From the NCBI RefSeq assembly GCF_004340665.1, contig NZ_SLWO01000004.1:124001-188000 (forward strand): a stretch of DNA of 64,000 nt, written 5' to 3'. The translations under genes were made by a program, and so were the position numbers. Each line of letters begins with the position of its first letter. Positions within the stretch are counted from its first letter, which is position 1. Positions 45,012 through 53,351 of the stretch are shown here, piece after piece. Source of the stretch: Pedobacter psychrotolerans. Lineage in GTDB: Bacteria; Bacteroidota; Bacteroidia; Sphingobacteriales; Sphingobacteriaceae. Under the pieces are notes generated by a model that had not been told where the DNA came from, did no database searches, and saw only the letters and a program-made list of their open reading frames with translations.

Positions 45012-45085
45012 GTTTATTTTTAAATTATGTTTCAGATTAGTTCTATATTCAGCCTTTACTTAAGAAATCAAACTAAATTATTATT

Positions 45086-46471
45086 ATGAACGTTAAGTTT
45101 CGCTTAACTATAATGAGTTTCATGCAATTCTTTGTATGGGCTGCCTGGTTAATTACTATTGCAAATTACTGGTTTGGGACTAAACAATGGGATGGTGCAA
45201 ATTTTGGAATTATTTTTTCAACAATGGGGATAGCATCCTTGTTTATGCCTACCTTAACAGGAATCTTAGCTGATAAATGGATTAATGCAGAAAAGCTCTA
45301 CGCAATTTTACATATTCTTTATGCGGCTACCATGTTCTATCTGCCTCAGGTGGATGATCCACATACTTTTTTTTGGGTAATACTGGTTGCCATGTGCTTT
45401 TATATGCCAACCATTGCCTTAAGTAATTCCATCAGTTACACTACTTTAAAAAACGGAAATTTCGATGTGGTGAAGAATTTTCCGCCTATACGGGTATGGG
45501 GAACGGTTGGCTTTATTGTGGCGATGTGGATTACCAACCTAACAGGTAACAAAGCGAGTGCAAATCAATTTTATATTGCAGGTGTTAGCGCTTTATTTCT
45601 AGGTGTTTATTCGTTCTCACTCCCGGCATGTAAACCATTAAATTTAATTAGCGAGAAAAAAACATTCGCACAAAAACTAGGACTAGAATCATTTAAGCTT
45701 TTTGCTGATTATAAAATGGCTTTATTTTTCATCTTCTCCATGTTTTTAGGTGCAGCTTTACAATTAACAAATGCCTATGGAGATGTTTTTTTAGATGAAT
45801 TTAAATTATTTCCAGTTTTTGCAGAATCTTTTGTCATTCGTTATTCCACCATTATTTTATCGATTTCTCAAATATCAGAAACACTTTTCATTCTGGCGAT
45901 TCCATTCTTTTTGAAAAGATTCGGAATTAAATGGGTAATTGCCATAGCCATGTTTGCCTGGGTATTACGCTTTGCCCTATTTGCTTTTGGTGATCCGTCA
46001 GAAAATTTATGGATGATCATTACCTCTTGCGTGGTATACGGCATGGCCTTCGACTTCTTTAATATATCGGGTTCATTGTTTGTAGAGACTTCTACAACAC
46101 CTAAAACACGTTCATCAGCACAAGGTTTATTTATGATGATGACCAATGGCTTTGGTGCCGTTTTTGGGAGTTTGGTATCTGGCTGGATGATCAATAAATA
46201 TTTCACTACTTATTACAGCAATATTAGCTCGCTATCTAAATATGTAAAAAGTGAGGAAGACAATGTTCATTTGCTTAAATTTTTGAAGGACAAAGGAATC
46301 AGCGTTTTGCAAAATGGAAATTTAAGCAGGGCTTTAGATGTAAAAGACTGGCATAATATCTGGCTTTCTTTCACTATTTATGTTCTGGTGATTGCCATTG
46401 TTTTTGTATTCATTTTCAAACACAAACACACCAAAGCTGAAGAGAAAGCCATTGAAGCCATTAGTCATTAA
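45086..46471 (+). CDS. Nucleoside:H+ symporter-like MFS transporter (NupG family)
   Basis: 461 residues with twelve predicted membrane helices. MSFMQFFVWAAWLITIANYWF (about 10-30), the DKW segment after the second helix and the PTIALSNSISYTTLKN segment match the nucleoside permease family. Length is above the 418 of E. coli NupG because of a cytoplasmic loop in the C-terminal half (about 375-425: NISSLSKYVKSEEDNVHLL). Imports nucleosides by proton symport; the specificity is inferred. Confidence 0.85.
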   Translation: MNVKFRLTIMSFMQFFVWAAWLITIANYWFGTKQWDGANFGIIFSTMGIASLFMPTLTGILADKWINAEKLYAILHILYAATMFYLPQVDDPHTFFWVILVAMCFYMPTIALSNSISYTTLKNGNFDVVKNFPPIRVWGTVGFIVAMWITNLTGNKASANQFYIAGVSALFLGVYSFSLPACKPLNLISEKKTFAQKLGLESFKLFADYKMALFFIFSMFLGAALQLTNAYGDVFLDEFKLFPVFAESFVIRYSTIILSISQISETLFILAIPFFLKRFGIKWVIAIAMFAWVLRFALFAFGDPSENLWMIITSCVVYGMAFDFFNISGSLFVETSTTPKTRSSAQGLFMMMTNGFGAVFGSLVSGWMINKYFTTYYSNISSLSKYVKSEEDNVHLLKFLKDKGISVLQNGNLSRALDVKDWHNIWLSFTIYVLVIAIVFVFIFKHKHTKAEEKAIEAISH

Positions 46472-46491
46472 TTAACCGCTCAAAATTAAAT

Positions 46492-47613
46492 ATGTCATCT
46501 GGTAAGTACAGAAAAGAACATGACTGCCTGAATTGTGGCGCACATGTAGAAAAACACTATTGTAGCCAATGTGGACAACCCAATTTAGAACTCAAAGAAA
46601 GTTTCTGGGGCTTCATTAGCCATAGTATTGCACATTATTTCCACTTTGATAATAAATTTTTCCAAACACTCTCCCCCCTTTTAACAAAGCCGGGCCAGGT
46701 TACACTTGATTATTTAGCAGGTAAAAGAGCTCGGTATATCAATCCGGTAAGTATGTATATTTTTGTTTCCATTGTATACTTTTTGGTGGTGTATTCTCCC
46801 AAACATGCTGAAAAAGATACGGAAAATGGTCATATTAATATTGAAAAGAAAAATAAACAAAATGTAACAGACAGTGTAAACAAAGCATTAAAACTTACAG
46901 GAATACCAAAAAATATTGCTAGTAAAGCCACGAAATCCATTGATGAGGCAATTAAGAAGGAAGAATTTATAGCATTGGGTTTTGCTGATCAGGAAAAGGA
47001 ATTAAATAGACTAAAAGCAGAAAATACCCATTTAAAATCTGATTCTATAGCAAACAGAATTGAAGATTTTAATGAGATCCATATTGAAAGGAACGACAGC
47101 ACTTATGCTGCATATCTTCAACGTCAGAAAAAATTGTCTGTAGCCGAGCAAGACAGTTGGTATGAAAAATTGATTAACAAAAGGGCGATTACTATTGGGG
47201 AGAAATCTGAGGTCATTCAGGAAACTTTAGAACATAACAGGCCAAAACAATATTTTTTATTGATGCCTTTGCTGGCAGGGTTTATCATGCTCAACTTCAG
47301 AAAAAATCATATTTACTATTTAGATCACCTGATTTTTACCATTCATGGGATGATGGTTTATTTTATCGTATCCATTATTACCAAGCCAATCATGATACAT
47401 GTATTTGGAGAGGATTCTTTTTTAAGTAAAATTATTGAGGTTGGCGTTACCATTTATTTATTTTGGTATATGTTTAAAGCACTTACCGTTTTTTATCAGC
47501 GTAAAACGTGGAGCACAGTTTTTAAAATCTTTTGGATTTTAATTCTTTATGCTGTTGCATTTAAGCTATCAGAAATGGCGATGATTAATTTAATTTATTA
47601 TGTAGCTACTTAG
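46492..47613 (+). CDS. DUF3667 membrane protein with N-terminal zinc ribbon
   Basis: 373 residues. Two CxxC pairs, CLNCGAHV and CSQCGQPN (about 9-30), form a zinc ribbon; the following SFWGFISHSIAHYFHFDNKFFQTLSPLLTKPGQVTLDYLAGKRARYINPVSMYIF is the DUF3667 signature. A first hydrophobic helix (about 85-100) precedes a long charged stretch (about 105-250), then three or four membrane helices (about 255-365). A function is not established; the family is common in Bacteroidota. Confidence 0.85.
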   Translation: MSSGKYRKEHDCLNCGAHVEKHYCSQCGQPNLELKESFWGFISHSIAHYFHFDNKFFQTLSPLLTKPGQVTLDYLAGKRARYINPVSMYIFVSIVYFLVVYSPKHAEKDTENGHINIEKKNKQNVTDSVNKALKLTGIPKNIASKATKSIDEAIKKEEFIALGFADQEKELNRLKAENTHLKSDSIANRIEDFNEIHIERNDSTYAAYLQRQKKLSVAEQDSWYEKLINKRAITIGEKSEVIQETLEHNRPKQYFLLMPLLAGFIMLNFRKNHIYYLDHLIFTIHGMMVYFIVSIITKPIMIHVFGEDSFLSKIIEVGVTIYLFWYMFKALTVFYQRKTWSTVFKIFWILILYAVAFKLSEMAMINLIYYVAT

Positions 47614-47620
47614 AACTTAA

Positions 47621-47700
47621 TCGTCATGCTGAACTGTTTTAGCATCTTTTTCGCTTTACAATGTATATAATAAGACCCTAAAATAAATTCAGGGTGACGA
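47621..47700. repeat. CGTCAT-bounded intergenic palindrome (member 2)
   Basis: Starts TCGTCATGCTGAACTGTTTT and ends ATTCAGGGTGACGA. Shares CGTCATGCTGAA at the left and GTGACGA at the right with the element at 11122-11186; arms are imperfect. Confidence 0.6.
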
Positions 47701-47720
47701 CTGTTCAAGATTTAACGCAA

Positions 47721-47757
47721 TAAAAAAACCACTCGACATTATCGAGTGGTTTTTTTA
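47721..47757. terminator. Bidirectional terminator between DUF3667 gene and gltA
   Basis: AACCACTCGA/TCGAGTGGTT (47727-47736 and 47742-47751) with A's on one side and T's on the other. Confidence 0.85.
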
Positions 47758-47773
47758 TGGTTTTTTATTGCAA

Positions 47774-49063
47774 TTATTTTCTGTCTTTCAATTCAACAAA
47801 TTCTCTATCGGTTTCGCCAATATAAATCTGACGTGGACGGCCTATCGGCTCTTTGTTTTCATGCATTTCTTTCCATTGTGCAATCCATCCTGGTAAACGA
47901 CCTAAGGCAAATAATACCGTAAACATTTCTGATGGGAAACCTAAGGCTCTGTAAATGATACCTGAATAGAAATCTACATTTGGATAAAGCTTTCTGTCGA
48001 TAAAGTATTGATCAGTTAAAGCAGCCTCTTCCAGCTTTTTAGCAATATCTAAAATAGGATCATCAATTCCCAGGTTTTCAAGGATATCATCACATGCCTT
48101 TTTAATAATTTTTGCACGTGGATCAAAGTTTTTATAAACCCGGTGTCCAAATCCCATCATACGGAAAGGATCATTTTTATCTTTTGCTTTGTTTATCCAT
48201 TTTTCTGTATCTCCACCGTCAGCTTTAATCAATTCCAACATGTCGATAACAGCCTGGTTTGCACCGCCATGTAGTGGACCCCATAGTGCAGCAATACCAG
48301 CAGCAATAGATGCATATAAATTACAATCTGATGAACCTACAATCCGAACAGTTGACGCTGAGCAATTCTGTTCATGATCTGCATGAAGAATCAACAATTT
48401 GTTCATTGCATTTACAACAATCGGGTTTACATCATAATCTTCCGTCCGTTGTCCAAAAGTCATCCAAAGAAAATTGGTTACATAATCATATTTATTTTTT
48501 GGATAAATAAGCGGATGACCCAATGATTTTTTATAGACAAATGAAACTACGGTAGGGAATTTAGCCAGCAGTTTTATGATGGTTAAATCTTGCTCTTCCG
48601 CAGTCTGATTAGGCTTTAAACATTCCGGATAAAAGGTTGATAAAGAAAAAATTAAAGAGCCTAACTGACCCATTGGATGAGATCGTGATGGATATCCGTC
48701 GAAAAATTTCTTCATATCCTCATGGATGAGGGTATGTCTGTTAATTTCTGCCTGAAAATCTTCTACTTGTGATTGTGTAGGAAGATCACCATATATGATC
48801 AAATAAATTACTTCTAAGAAACTTGATTTTGCTGCAAGTTCTTCAATAGAATAGCCTCTATATTTAAGAATACCCTTCTCACCGTCTAAAAATGTGATTT
48901 TACTTTTTGTTGAACCCGTATTTTTGAAACCAGTATCTAAGGTTACAAAACCAGAAAGATCTCTCAATTTCGAAATATCTATGGCCTTTTCATCTTCTGT
49001 TCCTATAATTATTGGCAATTCTAACGTCTTACCATCAACTTTAATCTCTGCAATATCTGACAT
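47774..49063 (-). CDS. gltA: Citrate synthase (type II)
   Basis: 429 residues. Active-site residues are identifiable: His in HADHEQNCSAS (about 238-248), His in WGPLHGGANQAV (about 275-286), and Asp/Arg in FGHRVYKNFDPRAKI (about 321-335). Condenses acetyl-CoA and oxaloacetate in the TCA cycle. The length and N-terminal extension (SDIAEIKVDGKTLELPIIIG) fit the type II Gram-negative enzyme, which is usually inhibited by NADH. Monocistronic. Confidence 0.96.
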   Translation of the reverse strand: MSDIAEIKVDGKTLELPIIIGTEDEKAIDISKLRDLSGFVTLDTGFKNTGSTKSKITFLDGEKGILKYRGYSIEELAAKSSFLEVIYLIIYGDLPTQSQVEDFQAEINRHTLIHEDMKKFFDGYPSRSHPMGQLGSLIFSLSTFYPECLKPNQTAEEQDLTIIKLLAKFPTVVSFVYKKSLGHPLIYPKNKYDYVTNFLWMTFGQRTEDYDVNPIVVNAMNKLLILHADHEQNCSASTVRIVGSSDCNLYASIAAGIAALWGPLHGGANQAVIDMLELIKADGGDTEKWINKAKDKNDPFRMMGFGHRVYKNFDPRAKIIKKACDDILENLGIDDPILDIAKKLEEAALTDQYFIDRKLYPNVDFYSGIIYRALGFPSEMFTVLFALGRLPGWIAQWKEMHENKEPIGRPRQIYIGETDREFVELKDRK

Positions 49064-49197
49064 ATTATTGTATTGTGTTTATAGCTTTCTAAATTATATA
49101 AAATTAATATACGTGCATAACAAATCTGTTAAATTAATATGAATAATTGGTCAGAAAGACGTAACAATCATGCTTAATTTAATATAAAACTAATTTT

Positions 49198-49728
49198 CTA
49201 ATTTGCTTTTAATTCTTCTGTAACCCTACCACATTCCAGCATTTCTTTTCCGTAATATGGGTTTCTGATTTCCTTTTCTGTTGATAACCAATCGCCACCA
49301 TCTCCTTTGTTGGCCATTGGGCAATGCTGCACAAAGATTGTTCCTTTTTCTATTTCTGCATTTTTCATCAGTGCGATCAGATCAGAACTTAAAATGGTAA
49401 AACCTTTCCGCTGATCGATAAGATTGCCACTACTTGCTATTTTACCAGCAATCTCAGCTGTAGGTTCGCAACCTTCAAAGTCAGCCAAACTCTTCTGTAA
49501 ATCTGCAGCATTTTTTTGAGTAAGCTTTTCATCTGATTTAACCAGGGCATTTTTAAGATTTACATATTTAATTAAAATATCTTCCTTCTTTTTATCTTTA
49601 ATAGAAACCTGACTACTTACACTAATCGAATCTGCTTGGCTGGAATCATTTTGATCAGCGGACTTTTTTTCAGACTGATTACAAGCTATAAAAGTGAGGA
49701 GTATGGCAATTCCGAATATTTGTTTCAT
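49198..49728 (-). CDS. Lipoprotein with DUF3347-like domain
   Basis: 176 residues from ATG 49728 (earlier codons are rejected because of the lipoprotein start MKQIFGIAILLTFIACNQ, lipobox FIAC). The mature part (about 55-170) matches DUF3347, with IKYVNLKNALVKSDEKLTQKNAADL and the C-terminal signature FVQHCPMANKGDGGDWLSTEKEIRNPYYGKEMLECG. DUF3347 proteins resemble the metal-binding C-terminus of CusB-like efflux adaptors; the conserved Cys, Met and His could bind copper. Separated from the upstream outer-membrane gene by a terminator. Confidence 0.8.
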   Translation of the reverse strand: MKQIFGIAILLTFIACNQSEKKSADQNDSSQADSISVSSQVSIKDKKKEDILIKYVNLKNALVKSDEKLTQKNAADLQKSLADFEGCEPTAEIAGKIASSGNLIDQRKGFTILSSDLIALMKNAEIEKGTIFVQHCPMANKGDGGDWLSTEKEIRNPYYGKEMLECGRVTEELKAN

Positions 49729-49775
49729 GGTATTTGGTTTTCGGTTCAAATTAGGTATTTTAATATTAAATAAAC

Positions 49776-49804
49776 GAAAAAAGCCCCGCAAATTGCGAGG
49801 CTTT
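49776..49804 (-). terminator. Terminator after the outer-membrane protein gene (49825-50376)
   Basis: AAAGCCCCGCA/TGCGAGGCTTT (49780-49790 and 49794-49804, one G-U), followed leftward by U residues. Confidence 0.8.
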
Positions 49805-49824
49805 CAAATTAAATGATGTTTTAA

Positions 49825-50376
49825 TTATAATTTGAAATTATAAGCCAATCTTAAAGCATATTGACCTGTTTTTCTAAAATAAGTTGTTGAAGCGCTATCA
49901 TTCACATAACCTTCATATCTGATGCCCGCATCAAAACCACCAAATTCATATCCTAAACCACCAGAGTATATAAAGTTTGTTTTAGCGCCGTCTTGAATAG
50001 AGATACCTGCACCAGCCTCAGTAGCCAGATACATTCTTTTAATTGGGAATACTTTTACTCCACCTTTTGCTGGAATAAAGTCAGCATCCACAGCATTATC
50101 TTTGGCAACCAGTTTAGTGTAACCGCCAGATGCAGTAACTGCAACGTAAGGAGTTAAGTCCCACTGTAATTTCAAATCTGCACCATAAGCGTAATCCATT
50201 GGTGATTTATCACGAAAAACACCGCCGTTAATCCCCACACCTACCTTGAAAGCCATGCCTTTTGGAGCCGGATTCATGTCTTCAGTTGTAGTCATGGTTT
50301 GTGCACTTAATGTTGTAGTAGCAAAAACTGCAACCGCAGTTGCTGCTGTTGCTAAAATTTTAGTAATCGTTTTCAT
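49825..50376 (-). CDS. Small outer-membrane beta-barrel protein (paralogue 1)
   Basis: 183 residues from ATG 50376 (MKTITKILATAATAVAVFATTTLSAQ, signal peptide). The mature protein is rich in Gly and aromatic residues, with alternating strands ending in LRLAYNFKL, the pattern of an OmpA-like/OMP_b-brl small barrel. 21-25% of residues by eye are shared with the neighbour at 50526-51041 and the overall layout is the same. Function unknown; a surface-stress or structural barrel is likely. Longer reading from 50454 is rejected, since it lacks a signal peptide. Confidence 0.82.
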   Translation of the reverse strand: MKTITKILATAATAVAVFATTTLSAQTMTTTEDMNPAPKGMAFKVGVGINGGVFRDKSPMDYAYGADLKLQWDLTPYVAVTASGGYTKLVAKDNAVDADFIPAKGGVKVFPIKRMYLATEAGAGISIQDGAKTNFIYSGGLGYEFGGFDAGIRYEGYVNDSASTTYFRKTGQYALRLAYNFKL

Positions 50377-50477
50377 ATCAGATAAATTTAAGTTATTAAT
50401 AAGGTTTTGATGTACATACGAAAAACGATTCCGTTTAGATTTATTTATTTTCATCTTTTTCAGAAATGATAATAAAC

Positions 50478-50510
50478 AAAAAAAGCCCCAGCATTTGCTG
50501 GGGCTTTTTT
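50478..50510. terminator. Terminator between the two barrel genes
   Basis: GCCCCAGCA/TGCTGGGGC (50485-50493 and 50496-50504), flanked by A and T tracts; strong GC stem. It stops the leftward 50526-51041 transcript, so the two paralogues are transcribed separately. Confidence 0.85.
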
Positions 50511-50525
50511 AATAAAGTTAGTAGA

Positions 50526-51041
50526 TTACAAACTAAATCCGTAAGCTAAACGTAAACCTACATAACCAGTGCTACCACCGTCTCTAGCTAAACCTTCATA
50601 TTTTAAACCTAAATCTAAACCATTGCTCCAAGCATAACCTAATGCAGGAGAATATACAAAAGATGTTCCACTACCTGATTTAGTACCGAAACCAGCACCT
50701 AATTCAGCTAAGCCATAAACACCAGCACCAGATTCATTGAAGAAATATTTTGCACCAACTTTAACTGGGATGTAGCCAAAATCAGCATAATTAAGGCCTG
50801 AATCACCAATTTCCTTACCAACAAAATGTGTATAACCAGCAGTAACCGGAATAGATAATTGCTTATCAACATCAAATTGGTAACGTAAATCTGCACCAAG
50901 TGCCACACTATATGCATCGCTGGTAGGGATACCACCAATAATTCCTATTCCTAATTTTTGAGATTGTGCATTAGCGCTAGTTGTGAAGAATAATGCCACT
51001 ACAGCTGCTGAAGTAGCAATAATTTTAGTAAATGTTTTCAT
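50526..51041 (-). CDS. Small outer-membrane beta-barrel protein (paralogue 2)
   Basis: 171 residues with signal peptide (MKTFTKIIATSAAVVALFFTTSANAQ) and an outer-membrane-barrel pattern: GIGIIGGIPTSDAYSVALGADLRYQFD..., ending LRLAYGFSL with a C-terminal aromatic-x-hydrophobic residue. It shares the MKT(I/F)TKI signal peptide and the barrel layout with the gene at 49825-50376, so they are probably tandem paralogues. Each has its own terminator. Function unknown. Confidence 0.82.
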   Translation of the reverse strand: MKTFTKIIATSAAVVALFFTTSANAQSQKLGIGIIGGIPTSDAYSVALGADLRYQFDVDKQLSIPVTAGYTHFVGKEIGDSGLNYADFGYIPVKVGAKYFFNESGAGVYGLAELGAGFGTKSGSGTSFVYSPALGYAWSNGLDLGLKYEGLARDGGSTGYVGLRLAYGFSL

Positions 51042-51156
51042 TAATTATTATTTTTAAGTTAATTGAATATATCGCCATCTATACAAAACCTATGCCAAAA
51101 ACGATATCATAACAACTTTTAAGAGTTTAAATATTAAATCATTAGAAGTTAGATAC

Positions 51157-52083
51157 TTAAGATTTAGCCATAATTTTTTTTATCATTTGTTGAATCAGGA
51201 AACTGGTTGGCATTGCAGCATTCAGCCAGTTAATATTCACCTGATCCTTTTCCATCTTTCTGAAAAAGGTATTTTGTCGCTTTGCATATTGACAGATGGC
51301 TATTCCTAATCTAAGCTTTAATTCATCATAGGTCAGTTGGCCATTCAGATAATTTACAATAAATTTATATTCTAAACCGTAGTAAACTAACATTTCTTTT
51401 GACACACCACTTGTTATCAAAGACGCTACCTCTTCAATCATTCCATTTTCAAGCCTATAATGAAGTCTGGATAAAATTTTTGATCTGGTAAGTTCAACCT
51501 CGTTTTTTAACCCAAAAACGATTGGTTTAATTAATGGCCTATTTTCATCCTCTACCTCATGATTTTGCAGAAACTCAGCAATTTCAATTGCCCTGATTAA
51601 TCTTTTTTTAGAGGATTTATCTACATGAATCACTTCTTCAAGCGGGTATGCTTTCAGTTTTAGAATTAATTGTTCTTTTTCGAGTAAATCTAACTCTTCC
51701 CTTAAATGTATATCAACAGGAACAGCGGTATATTTCTGATTTTGGAGTAAGCTATGAATGTACATGCCTGTTCCACCACATAAAATGGGCACTTTATTTC
51801 GATGAATAATAGATTCAAAGGCAGCATAAAAATCGTTCTTGAATGCATCAACATGATAACGTTCTCCCGGATCTAAAATATCGATCAGGTGATATGGAAT
51901 GGTTCTATTGTTAATGTCATACTCATGAAGATCTTTCCCGGTACCAATATCCATTTTTCTAAAAATCTGGCGGCTATCTGCACTGATAATTTCACCATTC
52001 AGCTTATCGGCAAGCTGTACCGCAAGTTTCGTTTTACCAGAAGCTGTTGCCCCCAAAATGATGATTAAATTGTAATCTGCCAT
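51157..52083 (-). CDS. miaA: tRNA dimethylallyltransferase
   Basis: 308 residues. P-loop ILGATASGKTKLAVQLA (about 9-25), DSRQIFRKMDIGTGK (about 35-49) and the GGTGMYIHSLL segment (about 103-113) are the canonical MiaA motifs. Adds a dimethylallyl group to A37 of tRNAs reading UNN codons. It starts one base after the stop of the gene at 52085-52882, so the two are translated from one mRNA. Confidence 0.95.
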   Translation of the reverse strand: MADYNLIIILGATASGKTKLAVQLADKLNGEIISADSRQIFRKMDIGTGKDLHEYDINNRTIPYHLIDILDPGERYHVDAFKNDFYAAFESIIHRNKVPILCGGTGMYIHSLLQNQKYTAVPVDIHLREELDLLEKEQLILKLKAYPLEEVIHVDKSSKKRLIRAIEIAEFLQNHEVEDENRPLIKPIVFGLKNEVELTRSKILSRLHYRLENGMIEEVASLITSGVSKEMLVYYGLEYKFIVNYLNGQLTYDELKLRLGIAICQYAKRQNTFFRKMEKDQVNINWLNAAMPTSFLIQQMIKKIMAKS

Positions 52084-52084
52084 C

Positions 52085-52882
52085 TTAAAAACTCAGAATA
52101 AATTTGAAACTTCCGGTATTAAAGGTTATCGGATTATTTCCCTGAACCTCCTGATCTTTCTTTAGTTTGCGATTTAAATTTTCATCCAGTAAGAATTGTT
52201 GAGGTTCAAGAATACCGGTTAATGCAAAACCAAGGGTTAGATAAGCTTCTCCCCCAGACCAATCCCTATCCGCATATGTCATTAAATCATTGGATTTTTG
52301 AAGCAAATAAAAATGTTTAATTAATTTACTTAAGCCTCCGGTAATGGTATAACCAGCTTTTACTGCAAACCTAATTAACTCTGCCGACTTATAATTTTCA
52401 GTGTGATTCATTTTTCTTAGTGCAGAAAAGGTAGCCACAGCTACCAGTTGTTCGCCCTCAAACAACCCCAATTTATGACGGCTACTTACTGAACCTTGCA
52501 AATGATTTTCGTCAATAAACTGATCGGCGACTGGCTTTTCTATTTTGTAAACTTTAGTTTTTCGCCCATGGATTCGGACATTTAAGCCTAATAGTGATTT
52601 AATTCTAGCCAGTACCTGCAATGGTCTGGTTCTCCAGATATCTTCCCAAAGGTGAATAAGCTTGATTCCTGAATCATTATATTTCTCCTGCAATTGGAGA
52701 AAATCTACTGGTTGAAACCGATTGTTGACATCAGCCAGGTGAATCAAAATTTTACTTTTAGCCAGAGAAAGTAGCTTAAAGTCATGCTCTAAAAAAAAAT
52801 GGCATTCAATTCCAGAATCCTCTAATTTGGATTGCAATTGATGATGCCAGTCTGTATTTTTATAAAGCGTAATGTGATTCAA
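52085..52882 (-). CDS. Unrecognised protein upstream of miaA
   Basis: 265 residues, no signal peptide or membrane segment. The N-terminal half (about 1-110) has a hydrophobic strand/acidic pattern ending GIKLIHLWEDIWRTRP, reminiscent of a restriction-endonuclease-like strand; the C-terminal part (about 135-235) has an HLQG block (NHLQGSVSSRHKLGL), then AELIRFA, ITGGLSKLIKHF and YADRDWSGGEAYLTLGF, recalling phage-type endonuclease-associated or GNAT-like domains. Start TTG 52882; no ATG is available. It ends 1 bp from miaA. Function unknown. Confidence 0.6.
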   Translation of the reverse strand: MNHITLYKNTDWHHQLQSKLEDSGIECHFFLEHDFKLLSLAKSKILIHLADVNNRFQPVDFLQLQEKYNDSGIKLIHLWEDIWRTRPLQVLARIKSLLGLNVRIHGRKTKVYKIEKPVADQFIDENHLQGSVSSRHKLGLFEGEQLVAVATFSALRKMNHTENYKSAELIRFAVKAGYTITGGLSKLIKHFYLLQKSNDLMTYADRDWSGGEAYLTLGFALTGILEPQQFLLDENLNRKLKKDQEVQGNNPITFNTGSFKFILSF

Positions 52883-52939
52883 TGATGCCTAAATGATTAC
52901 AGGCACTAATTGCCTGCAACAAATTTAGCCATCAATTCA

Positions 52940-53302
52940 TTAAATCCATTCTTTTTCTTTAAAGTTCGAATGGATAATTTCTATGAAGGTTTGTATTTCA
53001 CTTAATTTTTGATCATTTAAACTTGAGATTTGAAATCCAATCTTCTGATCATCAAAGTGATTCAAACCCGGTGTATTAGCCGTAAATTCTTCTGTATTCA
53101 ATTTAACCTCTACAGTATCTCCGTTGATGTAAATTCCAATAAAAAAACGTTCAGTAATTTTTCCTTCAGCTGTTTCAATATTTTTTTCGCTGTAGAGATC
53201 ATATCCGGTTTCAGAGTTTTCGTGAACGGTATAGCCTCGTGTTGCATAAGGTTGTACTCCTGCCCTAATCGTTTGAAATATTTCTACAAGGTCTGTTTTC
53301 AT
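52940..53302 (-). CDS. Uncharacterised small soluble protein
   Basis: 120 residues from ATG 53302 (a TTG/ATG reading 9 codons earlier is less likely). Mixed alpha/beta pattern: an N-terminal helix (LVEIFQTIRAG), then several strands (YTVHENSETGYDLYSEK; ITERFFIGIYINGDTVEVKLN), and a C-terminal helix. No signal peptide. The family is not recognised. Spaced 50 bp downstream of the metallo-hydrolase gene, possibly co-transcribed. Confidence 0.65.
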   Translation of the reverse strand: MKTDLVEIFQTIRAGVQPYATRGYTVHENSETGYDLYSEKNIETAEGKITERFFIGIYINGDTVEVKLNTEEFTANTPGLNHFDDQKIGFQISSLNDQKLSEIQTFIEIIHSNFKEKEWI

Positions 53303-53351
53303 AATCGTATCTAATTTAAAAATAAACACGTTCAGACTATTATTGTTTAAT

